DNA of 30,506 nucleotides from Faecimorpha sp963627615 (lineage in GTDB: Bacteria; Bacillota; Clostridia; Lachnospirales; Bianqueaceae), in contig CAVGBV010000022.1 in NCBI GenBank assembly GCA_963627615.1, positions 1-30,506 of the forward strand. The letters are read 5' to 3'. Position 1 is the first letter of the stretch; every line of letters starts with the position of its first letter. Below, in pieces: positions 1 to 7,494 of this stretch. The notes beneath the pieces are model-generated. The model did not search any database and was not told the DNA's origin. It saw nothing but the letters and a program-made list of their open reading frames with translations. Position numbers and translations under genes: made by a program.

Positions 1-1
1 C

Positions 2-172
2 AGCGGCATGATCCTGACAGACTACCCGGAGATTATGAAAGAGATCCGCGAAAGCAATACGCTCCGCAAGCTGTGGGAGAAATACAGCCGCGAGTACGAG
101 TATGCAAAAGACATTTCCTTTGATGATACCTGTAATACCATTCAAACGATTATGAACGCAATCACGGCGTAA
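2..172 (+). CDS. C-terminal fragment of an unidentified protein
   Basis: An open frame enters from the left edge and ends at a TAA at 170-172, giving the last 56 residues of a protein whose start lies outside the window. The visible part is mostly charged and probably helical (EIMKEIRESN, LRKLWEKYSREYEY) and ends in NAITA. A strong hairpin terminator follows 10 bases after the stop, which supports a real gene end. I do not recognise the family from this tail and propose no function. Codon use resembles that of the neighbouring genes. Confidence 0.6.
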   Translation, partial: SGMILTDYPEIMKEIRESNTLRKLWEKYSREYEYAKDISFDDTCNTIQTIMNAITA

Positions 173-182
173 ACGATATGCG

Positions 183-218
183 AAAAGGGATGCTGCCTTA
201 CGGTAACATCCCTTTTGT
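183..218. terminator. Bidirectional rho-independent terminator
   Basis: Arms AAAAGGGATG (183-192) and CATCCCTTTT (207-216) are perfect complements around a 14-base loop. The A/T ends let it serve the plus-strand gene ending at 172 and perhaps the minus-strand glycerate kinase operon ending at 335. Confidence 0.7.
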
Positions 219-334
219 CGCTTGGTTATTCAATTTTTGAGCTAACCTGTTTGCCCTCTGCCCTTAAAAGCGTTGATTTTACTGGGTTTCTGCTTGTTTC
301 CCTACGCCAACGCTCTCAACAGCCGTCCTTTTTT

Positions 335-1567
335 CTATCTCCGAATCAACAGACATGTCAGATCATTGACATTGGTCCCTGTCGGCCCCGTCATCACCAG
401 GCCCTGTACCGCCTTAAGAGCGTGATACGCGTCATTGTCCGCCAGCACGTCATCCAGATTCCATCCGACCGCTGTAAGCCTCTCCAGCGTCGTCCCGTCC
501 ACCATACCGCCCGCGGCATCGGTGGGGCCGTCGGTTCCGTCGGAACCCAATGAGAACAACACTGTATTCCGGAGACCGGCAAGTCCTCTGGCACCGCCCA
601 GAGCAATCTCCTGGTTGCGGCCTCCAAGTCCCTTACCCGTCAGATGGACAACCGTCTCCCCGCCTGCAATAAAGGCCATTGAGCGCTCCGTGTTCTGATG
701 ATACTGCGCGATCGATGCCAGAAAACTACCTACCTCCCTGGCCTCACAGCATAGCCGGTCACTCAGTACGATCGGCTCATATCCCAGATCTTGGCTGGCT
801 TCTGCCGCCGCCGCGCACAGCTGCCGGACCGAACCGGTGATATGGGACTCCACATTTTTTAATTCCTTGGGCGTTTCCTCATTCAGACACTTCTGTGCCT
901 CCTCAGAAAGCCGCAGGCGATACTTTTTTGCGATTGCCCGCGCTTGTTCGCAAGTGGAAGAATCCGGGTAGGCCGGGCCTGAAGCAATCATATCCAGCGG
1001 ATCTCCCAGAATATCCGACAATACGACAGAATACACCCTTGCCGGCTCACACAGTCTGGCAAATTTTCCGCCCTTGACCGCGGACAGCCGTTTACGCAGC
1101 GTATTCATCTCCACAATATCCGCGCCGCATGCCAGGAGCTGACGCGTTATATCATCCATCTCCTCCGTCAGAATCAACGGCTTCTCAAATAACGCGGATC
1201 CTCCGCCGGAGATCAGGAACAGTACAAGATCCTCTGCCCCCAGTCCCGATACCTGTTCGACGGCCTTCTGTGTAGATGAATAGGTATCGGCATCCGGCAC
1301 CGGATGGCCGGCCTCACAGATCTCCAGACAACCAATCGCCCCCTGCGCGTGGCCATGTTTGGTAATCACAATTCCGCCGTCAATCCGCTCTCCCAATACT
1401 TCATACGCGGCATGCGCCATCTGCCACGCCGCTTTACCAATCGCAACCAGAATCAGCCGTCCGCTGTACTCCGGCAGCTCCTGCAAGGCTTTTTTCACCG
1501 CCGTATCCGGCAACGCCGCCTGCAGCGCCGCCTGCATAATCTGTCTGGCATCGTCTTGAATGGACAT
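335..1567 (-). CDS. Glycerate 2-kinase, MOFRL (type 2) family
   Basis: This 410-residue cytosolic protein has the features of the DUF4147/MOFRL glycerate kinases (GckA/TtuD type), which phosphorylate D-glycerate with ATP to 2-phosphoglycerate and feed it into lower glycolysis. Visible motifs are GKAAW at 44-48 with the conserved lysine, GHPVPD at 87-92, the glycine loop GGGS at 121-124, GGRNQE at 315-320, SDGTDGPTDAAG at 342-353 and TGPTGTNVNDL at 393-403, the last three forming the C-terminal MOFRL domain. Length is normal for the family. The start is set by an AAAGGAGGA site about 8 bases upstream of the ATG at 1567. It is the last gene of a three-gene minus-strand operon, 21 bases after the AlkD-like gene. 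The family is clear; in vivo substrate (glycerate or a related hydroxy acid such as hydroxypyruvate or tartronate intermediates) is inferred. Confidence 0.93.
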   Translation of the reverse strand: MSIQDDARQIMQAALQAALPDTAVKKALQELPEYSGRLILVAIGKAAWQMAHAAYEVLGERIDGGIVITKHGHAQGAIGCLEICEAGHPVPDADTYSSTQKAVEQVSGLGAEDLVLFLISGGGSALFEKPLILTEEMDDITRQLLACGADIVEMNTLRKRLSAVKGGKFARLCEPARVYSVVLSDILGDPLDMIASGPAYPDSSTCEQARAIAKKYRLRLSEEAQKCLNEETPKELKNVESHITGSVRQLCAAAAEASQDLGYEPIVLSDRLCCEAREVGSFLASIAQYHQNTERSMAFIAGGETVVHLTGKGLGGRNQEIALGGARGLAGLRNTVLFSLGSDGTDGPTDAAGGMVDGTTLERLTAVGWNLDDVLADNDAYHALKAVQGLVMTGPTGTNVNDLTCLLIRR

Positions 1568-1588
1568 ACAGCTGTTCCTCCTTTGATG

Positions 1589-2275
1589 TCATTTTATTTT
1601 CAGTGTCTTCAGATATTCCTTTTGCTCCGGACTGATCCGATAGCTCTCTACCGCTTTCTGGATCGCCTTATTGTGCGTCCACCGCTCCAGCTTCTGTTCC
1701 TCCAGATACGGCAGGACCGCGTCGTATTGTTTGGCAAACGCCGTCGCAAAATACCAGGCAACCGCCATCTTTACATAGTATTCCTCGCTTCTGATCTGTC
1801 CCACCCACTCCGGATATTCCGGACGAAACTCGGCATCCAGATACCACTTCATCAGCATCTCCACTCCAAAGCGGACTGTATAGGTGTACTCTGAAGAAAG
1901 CCAGTTCTGAATCGGCCCCAGGAGTTCTTCTGTATGCGTTTTAAACAGGCGGGATGTGATCATATCACAGGTTGCCCAGTTGTCCACATATGGCAAGAAG
2001 CGTTCCAGTTCTGTCATCAGTGTATCGTATTCTGTATATTGCTCCAGAAGCAGTGCCTGGAGATTATTTTCTTCATAATACCGATGCGGCAGCGCCCTCA
2101 GGAAGGCTGCCGTATCGGATCTTCGAAAAATCGTCTTCGCGTAATGCCGCAGTACCGGCACCCGAATCCCGATGATATCCTCCATCGGAATCCCCGGAAT
2201 CAGCTTACTGTGAAACGCTTTATATTCCAGATCCTGTAAGGCAAAAAGCTCTGACAAAATCTTTCCTTCACTCAT
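1589..2275 (-). CDS. AlkD-like DNA alkylation repair glycosylase
   Basis: The 228-residue protein fits the DNA alkylation repair family (HEAT-like helical repeats), which excises cationic alkylated bases such as N3-methyladenine and N7-methylguanine. From the known Bacillus cereus AlkD site (two tryptophans, an aspartate and an arginine), likely equivalents are W100 and D104 in the NWATCD segment, R135 in TVRFG and W199 in ERWTHN. Length matches the family. Its ATG shares one base with the stop of the upstream gene (TAATG, 2277-2273), so translation is probably coupled. It lies between a PNPOx-like protein and a glycerate kinase; no shared pathway is obvious, so co-transcription is the only link I can support. 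Confidence 0.92.
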   Translation of the reverse strand: MSEGKILSELFALQDLEYKAFHSKLIPGIPMEDIIGIRVPVLRHYAKTIFRRSDTAAFLRALPHRYYEENNLQALLLEQYTEYDTLMTELERFLPYVDNWATCDMITSRLFKTHTEELLGPIQNWLSSEYTYTVRFGVEMLMKWYLDAEFRPEYPEWVGQIRSEEYYVKMAVAWYFATAFAKQYDAVLPYLEEQKLERWTHNKAIQKAVESYRISPEQKEYLKTLKIK

Positions 2276-2764
2276 TACAGATGTTCTTTACAGGATAATT
2301 CCTGAACCGTCAGCCGGATCAGACTCATCGCCATCAATGCCTTGTCCGGAATCTCCCACTGGTCTTTTCCGGTATTGTGAAGCATGATGGACTGCATCGC
2401 CTTTTTCTTATCTTCGATCGTCTCCAGCAGGCAGATACTGCCGTGTCCGATTACGCTCTGATACAGCGCCGTATGATCGCAAGCCGTCTCTCCCGGTACG
2501 ATCTCATGATGTGTATCAAGTTCAAATCCAGCCTTGCCTGTCTTGCGGATCAAATCGATCTTACGTCCCTCTCGCGCCCCATGAAAATAAAAAACCCTTG
2601 TCCCATCTTCTTCGGCATAGCCAAAATTCAACGGCACAATATAGACCNNNNNNNNNNATATAGACCTCGCCGTCATCATTGAACCCTAAACGGCAGCGGT
2701 CGCAGGACAGAATAATTTCCCTGATCTTGGCTGCATCGGTTACTTCCCGATCCTTCCTTCTCAT
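2275..2764 (-). CDS. Pyridoxamine 5'-phosphate oxidase-like flavoprotein, interrupted by an assembly gap
   Basis: Two overlapping frames make one gene split by ten Ns. The N-terminal part begins MRRKDREVTD and reaches DDGEVY at the gap; the C-terminal part resumes IVPLNFGYAEEDG and continues to the TAA at 2277-2275. The nine bases ATATAGACC occur on both sides of the Ns; collapsing the gap and one copy (19 bases) restores GEVYIVPLNFGY, the usual split-barrel motif, and gives 471 bases or 156 residues. PNPOx-like split-barrel proteins bind FMN (some bind F420 or haem); the substrate cannot be told. Related Clostridia proteins are often called nitroimidazole resistance (NimA-like) proteins, but that label would be a guess. 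The start at 2764 has a GGAGGAAAG site. First gene of the operon. Confidence 0.88.
2648..2657. other. Assembly gap (10 N) flanked by duplicated contig ends
   Basis: Ten Ns lie between two copies of ATATAGACC (2639-2647 and 2658-2666). The repeat looks like the two unmerged ends of overlapping contigs rather than a biological duplication, because removing one copy and the Ns repairs the reading frame of the surrounding gene. Confidence 0.9.
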
Positions 2765-2816
2765 AAGTCACTTTCCTCCATGATTTTTACATTGGCAGCG
2801 CCATGCTGCTGCGTGC

Positions 2817-2845
2817 ATTATACCATGTGATATGGGAAAAGGCAA
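2817..2845 (-). promoter_or_regulatory. Sigma-A-type promoter of the PNPOx-alkD-glycerate kinase operon
   Basis: Read on the minus strand: -35 TTGCCT (2845-2840), 17-base spacer, -10 TATAAT (2822-2817), about 50 bases before the ATG at 2764. The -35 end touches the T-run of the tRNA-Pro terminator. Confidence 0.75.
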
Positions 2846-2885
2846 GAAAAAACAAAACCGCTTGAACTCTTATCCATTCAAGCGG
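2846..2885 (-). terminator. Terminator of tRNA-Pro
   Basis: On the minus strand, arms CCGCTTGAA (2885-2877) and TTCAAGCGG (2866-2858) form a perfect 9-base-pair stem with a 10-base loop, followed by TTTTGTTTTTTC. It lies 9 bases after the tRNA 3' end. Confidence 0.9.
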
Positions 2886-2894
2886 CTTCTCAAG

Positions 2895-2969
2895 TCGGAA
2901 TGACAGGACTTGAACCTGCGGCCTCTTGGTCCCGAACCAAGCGCTCATACCAAACTGAGCTACATTCCG
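2895..2969 (-). tRNA. tRNA-Pro(CGG)
   Basis: A 75-base cloverleaf reads on the minus strand. The acceptor arms CGGAATG and CATTCCG pair fully, with A as discriminator; the D-arm contains GCTCAGTTTGGTATGAGC; the anticodon stem CTTGG/CCAAG encloses the loop TTCGGGA, giving anticodon CGG for the proline codon CCG; the T-loop contains GGTTCAAGTCC. The CCA end is not encoded, as the next bases are CTT. A perfect consensus promoter and a terminator flank it, so it is a single-gene unit. Confidence 0.96.
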
Positions 2970-2980
2970 AAAGCTTTATC

Positions 2981-3009
2981 ATTATACCCTGTTCCCTATT
3001 CTTTGTCAA
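2981..3009 (-). promoter_or_regulatory. Consensus sigma-A promoter of tRNA-Pro
   Basis: Minus strand: TTGACA (3009-3004), 17-base spacer, TATAAT (2986-2981), 11 bases before the tRNA 5' end. Both hexamers match consensus exactly, as expected for a stable RNA gene. Confidence 0.9.
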
Positions 3010-3056
3010 GCCCTCTTTTTTATTTTTACAGAATTTTTTTTGAAACAGAAAATCTC

Positions 3057-3085
3057 TTGCGGCAAGAAGCATTCTCTGCTACAAT
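3057..3085 (+). promoter_or_regulatory. Probable promoter of the TSCPD gene
   Basis: TTGCGG (3057-3062), a 17-base spacer and TACAAT (3080-3085) precede the GAGGAGGG ribosome binding site at 3121-3128 and the ATG at 3135. Confidence 0.65.
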
Positions 3086-3134
3086 AAGATAGCCGATATC
3101 GGCATATATTATTTATAGAAGAGGAGGGTTCCCC

Positions 3135-3374
3135 ATGTACACCTATAAGACATCCGGCGTATGTTCCCAGAAGATTGATTTTGACATCGTTGACGGTAAG
3201 GTACACAACGTCCGCTTCACCGGAGGATGCAACGGCAACCTGCAGGGTATTGGCCGCCTGATAGAGGGAATGGACGTCCATGAAGCGATCTCGCGCCTGG
3301 AAGGCGTCCGCTGCGGTATGAAACCGACATCATGCCCCGATCAGCTGGCCCGCGCGCTTAAGGAACACGTCTAA
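3135..3374 (+). CDS. TSCPD-domain protein, TIGR03905 four-cysteine family
   Basis: This 79-residue protein matches the TIGR03905 family of small Clostridia proteins. It carries four cysteines (C10, C32, C60, C67), with FTGGCNGNLQGI in the middle and the diagnostic TSCPDQLARAL near the end. The TSCPD domain is also found at the C terminus of vitamin B12-dependent ribonucleotide reductases, where cysteines may bind metal; the role of the free-standing family is not established. The start is fixed by GAGGAGGG seven bases upstream of the ATG. It is a single gene with its own promoter and terminator, convergent with acpP. Confidence 0.93.
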   Translation: MYTYKTSGVCSQKIDFDIVDGKVHNVRFTGGCNGNLQGIGRLIEGMDVHEAISRLEGVRCGMKPTSCPDQLARALKEHV

Positions 3375-3382
3375 AACATATA

Positions 3383-3412
3383 AGGCTCCCGGCAGACCGC
3401 CGGGAGCCTCTT
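3383..3412. terminator. Bidirectional terminator between the TSCPD gene and acpP
   Basis: AGGCTCCCGGC (3383-3393) and GCCGGGAGCCT (3399-3409) form a perfect 11-base-pair stem with loop AGACC. It lies between two convergent genes. The T-run is poor on both sides, so efficiency rests on the GC-rich stem. Confidence 0.8.
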
Positions 3413-3435
3413 AACTACATTCAGATATCTATCGA

Positions 3436-3660
3436 TTACTTGGATTCAATATAAGATACCAGGTCGGAAACCTTCTCCATCTCCTGCAGATCTTCCTGCT
3501 GGAATGTGATATTGAACTCATCCTCCAACGCGGTTATAATCTCGATTACATCCAGAGAATCTGCTTCCAAATCATCGTCCAGGCTGGACTCCATCGTAAT
3601 TTCCTCCGGATCCAGATCTAACTTTTCAGCAATAATTTCCTGAACTCTTTCAAATACCAT
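3436..3660 (-). CDS. acpP: Acyl carrier protein
   Basis: A 74-residue acidic four-helix carrier protein for fatty acid synthesis. The phosphopantetheine attachment site is S35 in EADSLDVIE, with the typical D before and L after the serine; SLDDDLEADSLD and FNITFQQEDLQEMEKVSDLVSYI complete the family pattern. The frame is open further upstream to 3783, but the ATG at 3660 is chosen because it is preceded by AAGGAGGAAGAT and starts at the usual position for ACPs (MVFERVQEII). It is not in a fab operon here: it stands alone under a perfect promoter, which fits a protein needed in large amounts. It could be a second ACP serving another pathway, but its sequence looks like housekeeping AcpP. Confidence 0.95.
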   Translation of the reverse strand: MVFERVQEIIAEKLDLDPEEITMESSLDDDLEADSLDVIEIITALEDEFNITFQQEDLQEMEKVSDLVSYIESK

Positions 3661-3700
3661 TCCAATCTTCCTCCTTGAATTTCCATCATTTTGCATGCCT

Positions 3701-3729
3701 ATTATAGAACAGAGTATACGGCTTGTCAA
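3701..3729 (-). promoter_or_regulatory. Consensus sigma-A promoter of acpP
   Basis: Minus strand: TTGACA (3729-3724), 17-base spacer, TATAAT (3706-3701), about 40 bases before the acpP ATG. Both hexamers are exact consensus. It is divergent from the VanZ promoter. Confidence 0.9.
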
Positions 3730-3767
3730 ATCCTTTTCTATATTTTCCCCGAAAATCTTTTTCCCCC

Positions 3768-3796
3768 TTGCAAGATCCTTCATTCTGGGTTAAAAT
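3768..3796 (+). promoter_or_regulatory. Promoter of the VanZ-serine hydrolase operon
   Basis: TTGCAA (3768-3773), 17-base spacer, TAAAAT (3791-3796), followed by the GAAGGAGG ribosome binding site and the ATG at 3838. Confidence 0.7.
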
Positions 3797-3837
3797 AAGA
3801 GCATTCCATCGGTTCGGCCGGTCGAAGGAGGCGTAAT

Positions 3838-4299
3838 ATGTTCCATTATCGCCGGAAAACTGTTTTTCTGGCTCGTGTTTGTTTTGCCGCGCACCTCTGC
3901 TTTCTGATCTATATTTTGTTCTTTATGGAGGCCCGCGCCAACACATACCGAGAATACAATCTGATCCCCTTCAAAAGCATTCGCATGTTTTTTGAATATT
4001 ATTTTGTTCACCATGATTTTTCATTCTCTTACTGGTTTTTGAATATCTTCGGCAATATCTTTCTTCTGCTGCCTTTCGGCTTCCTGCTGCCGATTATCAT
4101 ACAACGTCGTCTCAGCTTGCTCCGTGTTCTTCTGGCCTCTTTCTGTTTGACTGCCGCCATTGAGCTGACACAGTTTTACACCGGGCTGGGAGAGATGGAC
4201 ATCGATGATGTCATCCTGAATGTACTGGGCGCGGCGGTCGGCTTTGGGTTGGAGCGCTGCTTCAGCGCATGGCTGGTACGCCACCGTTCCGTTTCATAA
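3838..4299 (+). CDS. VanZ family membrane protein
   Basis: This 153-residue protein has the VanZ-like fold: a first membrane segment near residues 8-30, a hydrophilic stretch with the YNLIPFKSI motif, then NIFGNIFLLLPFGFLLP at about 67-85, a third segment near 93-110 ending in AIELTQ, and a last one containing DIDDVILNVLGAAVGF. VanZ was named for low-level teicoplanin resistance in Enterococcus, and wider family members act in cell-envelope homeostasis by unclear means. GAAGGAGGCG precedes the ATG. It is the first gene of an operon with a serine hydrolase whose start lies 26 bases downstream, suggesting an envelope-related role for both. The family call is firm; drug resistance is not implied. 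Confidence 0.93.
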   Translation: MFHYRRKTVFLARVCFAAHLCFLIYILFFMEARANTYREYNLIPFKSIRMFFEYYFVHHDFSFSYWFLNIFGNIFLLLPFGFLLPIIIQRRLSLLRVLLASFCLTAAIELTQFYTGLGEMDIDDVILNVLGAAVGFGLERCFSAWLVRHRSVS

Positions 4300-4325
4300 T
4301 AACTCTACGAAAGAAGGTTTTGTCC

Positions 4326-5774
4326 ATGTCCAATCCGGAACAGTTTCCTCTATCGGTATTTCCGCCAGAGCATATGGGAGTCTCTCCCCGCTCGATTCTG
4401 CGCTTTCTGGACCGCTTGGAAGAGCGCCGTCTCTGTATGCACAGCTTTGTTTTGGTGCGGCACGGAGCCATCATCTCCGAGGGCTACTGGGCTCCCTATA
4501 CCGCGGACAGTCTGCAGCGGATGTATTCCGTCAGCAAAAGTTTTGTCGGCGTAGCCATCGGTCTGTTGGCACAGGACGGCTATATTCACCTGGATGATCC
4601 TGTCATCTCTTATTTCCCGGATAAGGTCATCAAGCAGCCGCATCCTTATACACAGCAGATGACAATCCGTGATCTACTGCGTATGGCTACCGTCCATACC
4701 CGGACCGCTACCCAGATCGTCCCCCATCCGGACCTGCTCAAGGCTTTCTTTAACGTTACCCCTTCGCACAAGTCCGGCACTGTATTCAACTACGATACCG
4801 GCGGTACGGTTGTACTGACGGCATTGGTCGAGCGCTGCACCCGGATGCCTCTGCTGGAATATCTGCGCATGAAAGCGCTCAGCAAAATCGGCTTTTCGGA
4901 AGAAGCCACCTGTCAGAAGATCTGCGGTGTATCGCATGGCGGTTCCGGGATTCTGTGTACCACCCATGACCTGACCAAGTTCGCCATGCTCTGTATGCAG
5001 CAGGGCAACTGGTATGGCTTCCAGCTTCTTCCCAAGGACTATATGCGTCTGGCGACCACTCGTCAGATCGATACGCATTTCGCGCAGCCGGGACATGGCG
5101 CTTACGGCTACGGCTATCAGTTCTGGATGACAGATCACAACGGTTTTGCTCTCTTTGGCATGGGCGGCCAGCTTGCCATCTGTCTGCCGGAAAAAAATCT
5201 GATGCTGGTGACCACCGCGGATGTTCTGGAGAATCCCTGCGGTGTCGATCAGATCTTCCGGGCCTTCTGGGATACCATCTATGACGATCTTACCGATGAG
5301 TCCCTGCCGGAGGATCCGGAAGCCTCTGACGCGCTCTATGAATGTCTGTCTTCTCTGAAGGTTCCCCACGTTCAAGGCGATTCTGACAGTCCGATCGCTC
5401 TGAGTGTCGGCGGAAAGCGTTTTCAATTGGATGACAATCCGTCCGTTTACCGTGCTGTCGCTGTCGGCTTCGGCCCGGATTACGGCACCTTTGAATACAC
5501 AACCGAAAGCGGCACGCACGAGATTCGGTTCGGTTTCGGCCATAATGTCCGTCAATTCTTCCCTGAAGCAGGCTATGAGTGCCTGGCTTCCGGTGCCTGG
5601 GTGGACGCGGAGACACTCTTTATCCGTGTGTACATCACCGATGAGAATCTGGGTTCGGTTCAGCTCGTGCTGCACTTCGCTCCGGACGGTTCCGTCACGC
5701 TGAGCAGCCGTACTTTCGGCGACACGATGCTCACAGGGCTGGACGCCTGTGTCACCGGTTACATATACGAATAA
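4326..5774 (+). CDS. Serine hydrolase of the beta-lactamase/penicillin-binding (class C-like) family
   Basis: The 482-residue protein has the N-terminal domain of class C-like serine hydrolases. The SxxK site is S68-V-S-K71 in MYSVSKSF, followed by LDDPVISYFPD, TIRDLLRMATV, the YxN-equivalent loop FNYDTGG (Y156, with T158 where N is usual), and FGMGGQ near the K/HTG position. A C-terminal all-beta extension of about 130 residues follows. No signal peptide is visible, so it appears cytosolic. The frame is open back to 4269, but the ATG at 4326 has an AAAGAAGG site and avoids overlapping the VanZ gene by 31 bases. The family includes esterases, peptidases and amidases as well as beta-lactamases, so substrate is unknown. 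It lies between a VanZ gene and a short unknown gene. Confidence 0.88.
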   Translation: MSNPEQFPLSVFPPEHMGVSPRSILRFLDRLEERRLCMHSFVLVRHGAIISEGYWAPYTADSLQRMYSVSKSFVGVAIGLLAQDGYIHLDDPVISYFPDKVIKQPHPYTQQMTIRDLLRMATVHTRTATQIVPHPDLLKAFFNVTPSHKSGTVFNYDTGGTVVLTALVERCTRMPLLEYLRMKALSKIGFSEEATCQKICGVSHGGSGILCTTHDLTKFAMLCMQQGNWYGFQLLPKDYMRLATTRQIDTHFAQPGHGAYGYGYQFWMTDHNGFALFGMGGQLAICLPEKNLMLVTTADVLENPCGVDQIFRAFWDTIYDDLTDESLPEDPEASDALYECLSSLKVPHVQGDSDSPIALSVGGKRFQLDDNPSVYRAVAVGFGPDYGTFEYTTESGTHEIRFGFGHNVRQFFPEAGYECLASGAWVDAETLFIRVYITDENLGSVQLVLHFAPDGSVTLSSRTFGDTMLTGLDACVTGYIYE

Positions 5775-5787
5775 GGATACCGCCTAT

Positions 5788-6078
5788 ATGAAGATCAAAC
5801 TGGATGATTATTATGTCCGGGTACTGATCAACGGCCTGTTTCAGCAGCGTAAGGATTACGATGCCGAGACCAATGGTCAGATCAGAGACCTTCTTCTGCG
5901 GTTAGTGGATCTATCCGACACGATGAAGCCAGGACGCAAGAAAAAGGTTTCCTTCGAGCCGGAGGAAATACGGCTGATTCGCCGCTGTCTGATGGAGTGG
6001 CGGAATCGTGAGATACAAGCGGAAAAGGATGTTGCCGTGGAGGTCATCAGCGAGCTGCTGATCCTGTTTATGGCCTGA
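5788..6078 (+). CDS. Hypothetical helical protein, 96 residues
   Basis: I do not recognise the family. The protein is charged and predicted mainly helical by eye (KLDDYYVRVLINGLFQQRK, EEIRLIRRCLMEWRNREIQAEKD, VEVISELLILFMA), with a basic linker GRKKKV; there are no membrane segments and only one cysteine. The ATG at 5788 is chosen because AAGGAT lies upstream and it starts 13 bases after the serine hydrolase stop; the frame is open to 5749, but that start would overlap the hydrolase. It ends the VanZ operon, directly before a strong terminator. Confidence 0.75.
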   Translation: MKIKLDDYYVRVLINGLFQQRKDYDAETNGQIRDLLLRLVDLSDTMKPGRKKKVSFEPEEIRLIRRCLMEWRNREIQAEKDVAVEVISELLILFMA

Positions 6079-6090
6079 GGAAAACTATAC

Positions 6091-6138
6091 AATAAGACCT
6101 CACGGGTGCTGAAAAGCACGCTGTGAGGTCTTATTTAC
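6091..6138. terminator. Bidirectional terminator
   Basis: AATAAGACCTCAC (6091-6103) and GTGAGGTCTTATT (6123-6135) are perfect complements, with an inner GTGCT/AGCAC stem closing a GAAA loop. It separates the convergent VanZ operon and amidohydrolase gene. Confidence 0.93.
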
Positions 6139-6148
6139 AATGAACCCT

Positions 6149-7441
6149 TTACAGAAAACGATCCAGCTCGCGTTCAACTTCCGGCATCTTCTTGGGTGCG
6201 GGATTCTCAACGCGCCATCCCTGCCGTACAACCATGCACAGCGTACGTAATGCGCTCAGATTCGCCAGAGGATTCCGATCGCACACGATCAGATCCGCTG
6301 CCTTGCCCTCTTCCACGGAACCCGTCTCATCCCCAAGCCCGGCCAGCCGCGCGTTGAGCAGTGTCGCCGAATAGAGTGCGAACGCCGGCGTCACACCGCA
6401 GTACTTCACGTAATAATACAGTTCACGCCACATGTCGTAATGTGTGATATAGGGGCAGCCGGTATCCGTACCCAATCCCACCGGTACGCCGTTGGCAAGG
6501 TTGGCCTTGGCCTGCGCAATGATACCGTCAAAGACGACTTTGCCATTCTCCTGCTGTTCATAAGTCGCATGAGACACACTGCGGTCAAACAGGGCATAAG
6601 GCAGCGCAGGCGAAATGGTCGCAACCTGAAAAGCGCCGCGTTCACGGAACAGACGCAGGATCTCCTCATCCGGCTGCGCGCCGTGTTCGATGGAGTCCAC
6701 ACCATTTTCCAGTGCTACACGCACCCCTTCCGGACTTTCTACATGGGCAGCGACCTTCATACCAAGCGCATGCGCCTTGTCGCAGGCAGCCTTGACCAAT
6801 TCCGGCTGCATACGCAGCACACCCGGCTCGCCCACAACTTCGGCATCCAGCACGCCTCCAGTAATCATCAGTTTGATGAGATCCGGCTTCGCCTCGGCAA
6901 TCTTTTCCACATATGCCGCCGCTTCCTCCGGCGTTTTTGCTTCATAGGCCAGGGATCCCGCCATATGTCCGCCCGGCACCGACACTGCCATATCCGATGC
7001 CACGATCCGCGGCGCAAGGATCTTGCCCGCGGCAGACTGGTCACGGATGGTCGTATCAAAATTCGCCACACCGCCCACTGTACGGATGGTTGTTACACCG
7101 CTCAGAAGCTCTGTCTTTGCGTAACCCTCGCACATTTTTACTCCAATATGGCGCATTAGCCCATTCGACATAATGAGTTTGACGAGCTTCTTGGGATCGC
7201 TCGCCTTCTTTTTCGGCTTGCCGGAGGCTGGCAGATGGACATGCAGATTGATCAGTCCCGGCATCACATACGCGCCGCCAAGGTCGATCGTGCGCCATCC
7301 GGCCGGCGCGTTCCCGGCAACAACCTTCACGATCCGTGTACCATCGATGCACACACTCATACCGGTACGCGGCCGCATCTGTTCCGTACCATCTAACAAG
7401 GTACAATTGGTCAAAGCATATTTTTCTGTATTCTGATACAT
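6149..7441 (-). CDS. Metal-dependent amidohydrolase, imidazolonepropionase/prolidase-like
   Basis: The 430-residue protein has the whole amidohydrolase metal site: HVH (H67, H69), the lysine usually carboxylated to bridge two metals (K190 in DLIKLMITGG), H233 in AAHVES, H253 in SIEHG and D326 in GLGTDTG, with the flanking small beta domain at both ends (VMPGLINLHVHLP; GSVEEGKAADLIV). This pattern belongs to the binuclear branch that includes Xaa-Pro and Xaa-Arg dipeptidases. The N terminus has no signal peptide, so it is cytosolic. GGGAGGAATT precedes the ATG at 7441. It is a single gene between terminator and promoter, so context does not help; a role in cleaving a dipeptide or N-acyl amino acid is an inference from the family. 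Confidence 0.92.
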   Translation of the reverse strand: MYQNTEKYALTNCTLLDGTEQMRPRTGMSVCIDGTRIVKVVAGNAPAGWRTIDLGGAYVMPGLINLHVHLPASGKPKKKASDPKKLVKLIMSNGLMRHIGVKMCEGYAKTELLSGVTTIRTVGGVANFDTTIRDQSAAGKILAPRIVASDMAVSVPGGHMAGSLAYEAKTPEEAAAYVEKIAEAKPDLIKLMITGGVLDAEVVGEPGVLRMQPELVKAACDKAHALGMKVAAHVESPEGVRVALENGVDSIEHGAQPDEEILRLFRERGAFQVATISPALPYALFDRSVSHATYEQQENGKVVFDGIIAQAKANLANGVPVGLGTDTGCPYITHYDMWRELYYYVKYCGVTPAFALYSATLLNARLAGLGDETGSVEEGKAADLIVCDRNPLANLSALRTLCMVVRQGWRVENPAPKKMPEVERELDRFL

Positions 7442-7494
7442 AGGAATTCCTCCCTGTTCTGCAATTTTTATTTTTGCGGTAAGATAACAGTTTA

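Noticed and set aside
2639..2666. Direct repeat ATATAGACC as a target-site duplication
   Set aside because: There is no inserted element, only Ns, and collapsing one copy repairs the gene.
3661..3783. Upstream extension of acpP to 3783
   Set aside because: It would include the consensus promoter at 3701-3729 and the ribosome binding site; the short start gives the normal ACP length.
4674..5675. 333-residue minus-strand open frame opposite the serine hydrolase
   Set aside because: It is a shadow frame; the plus-strand frame has the SxxK motif and operon context.
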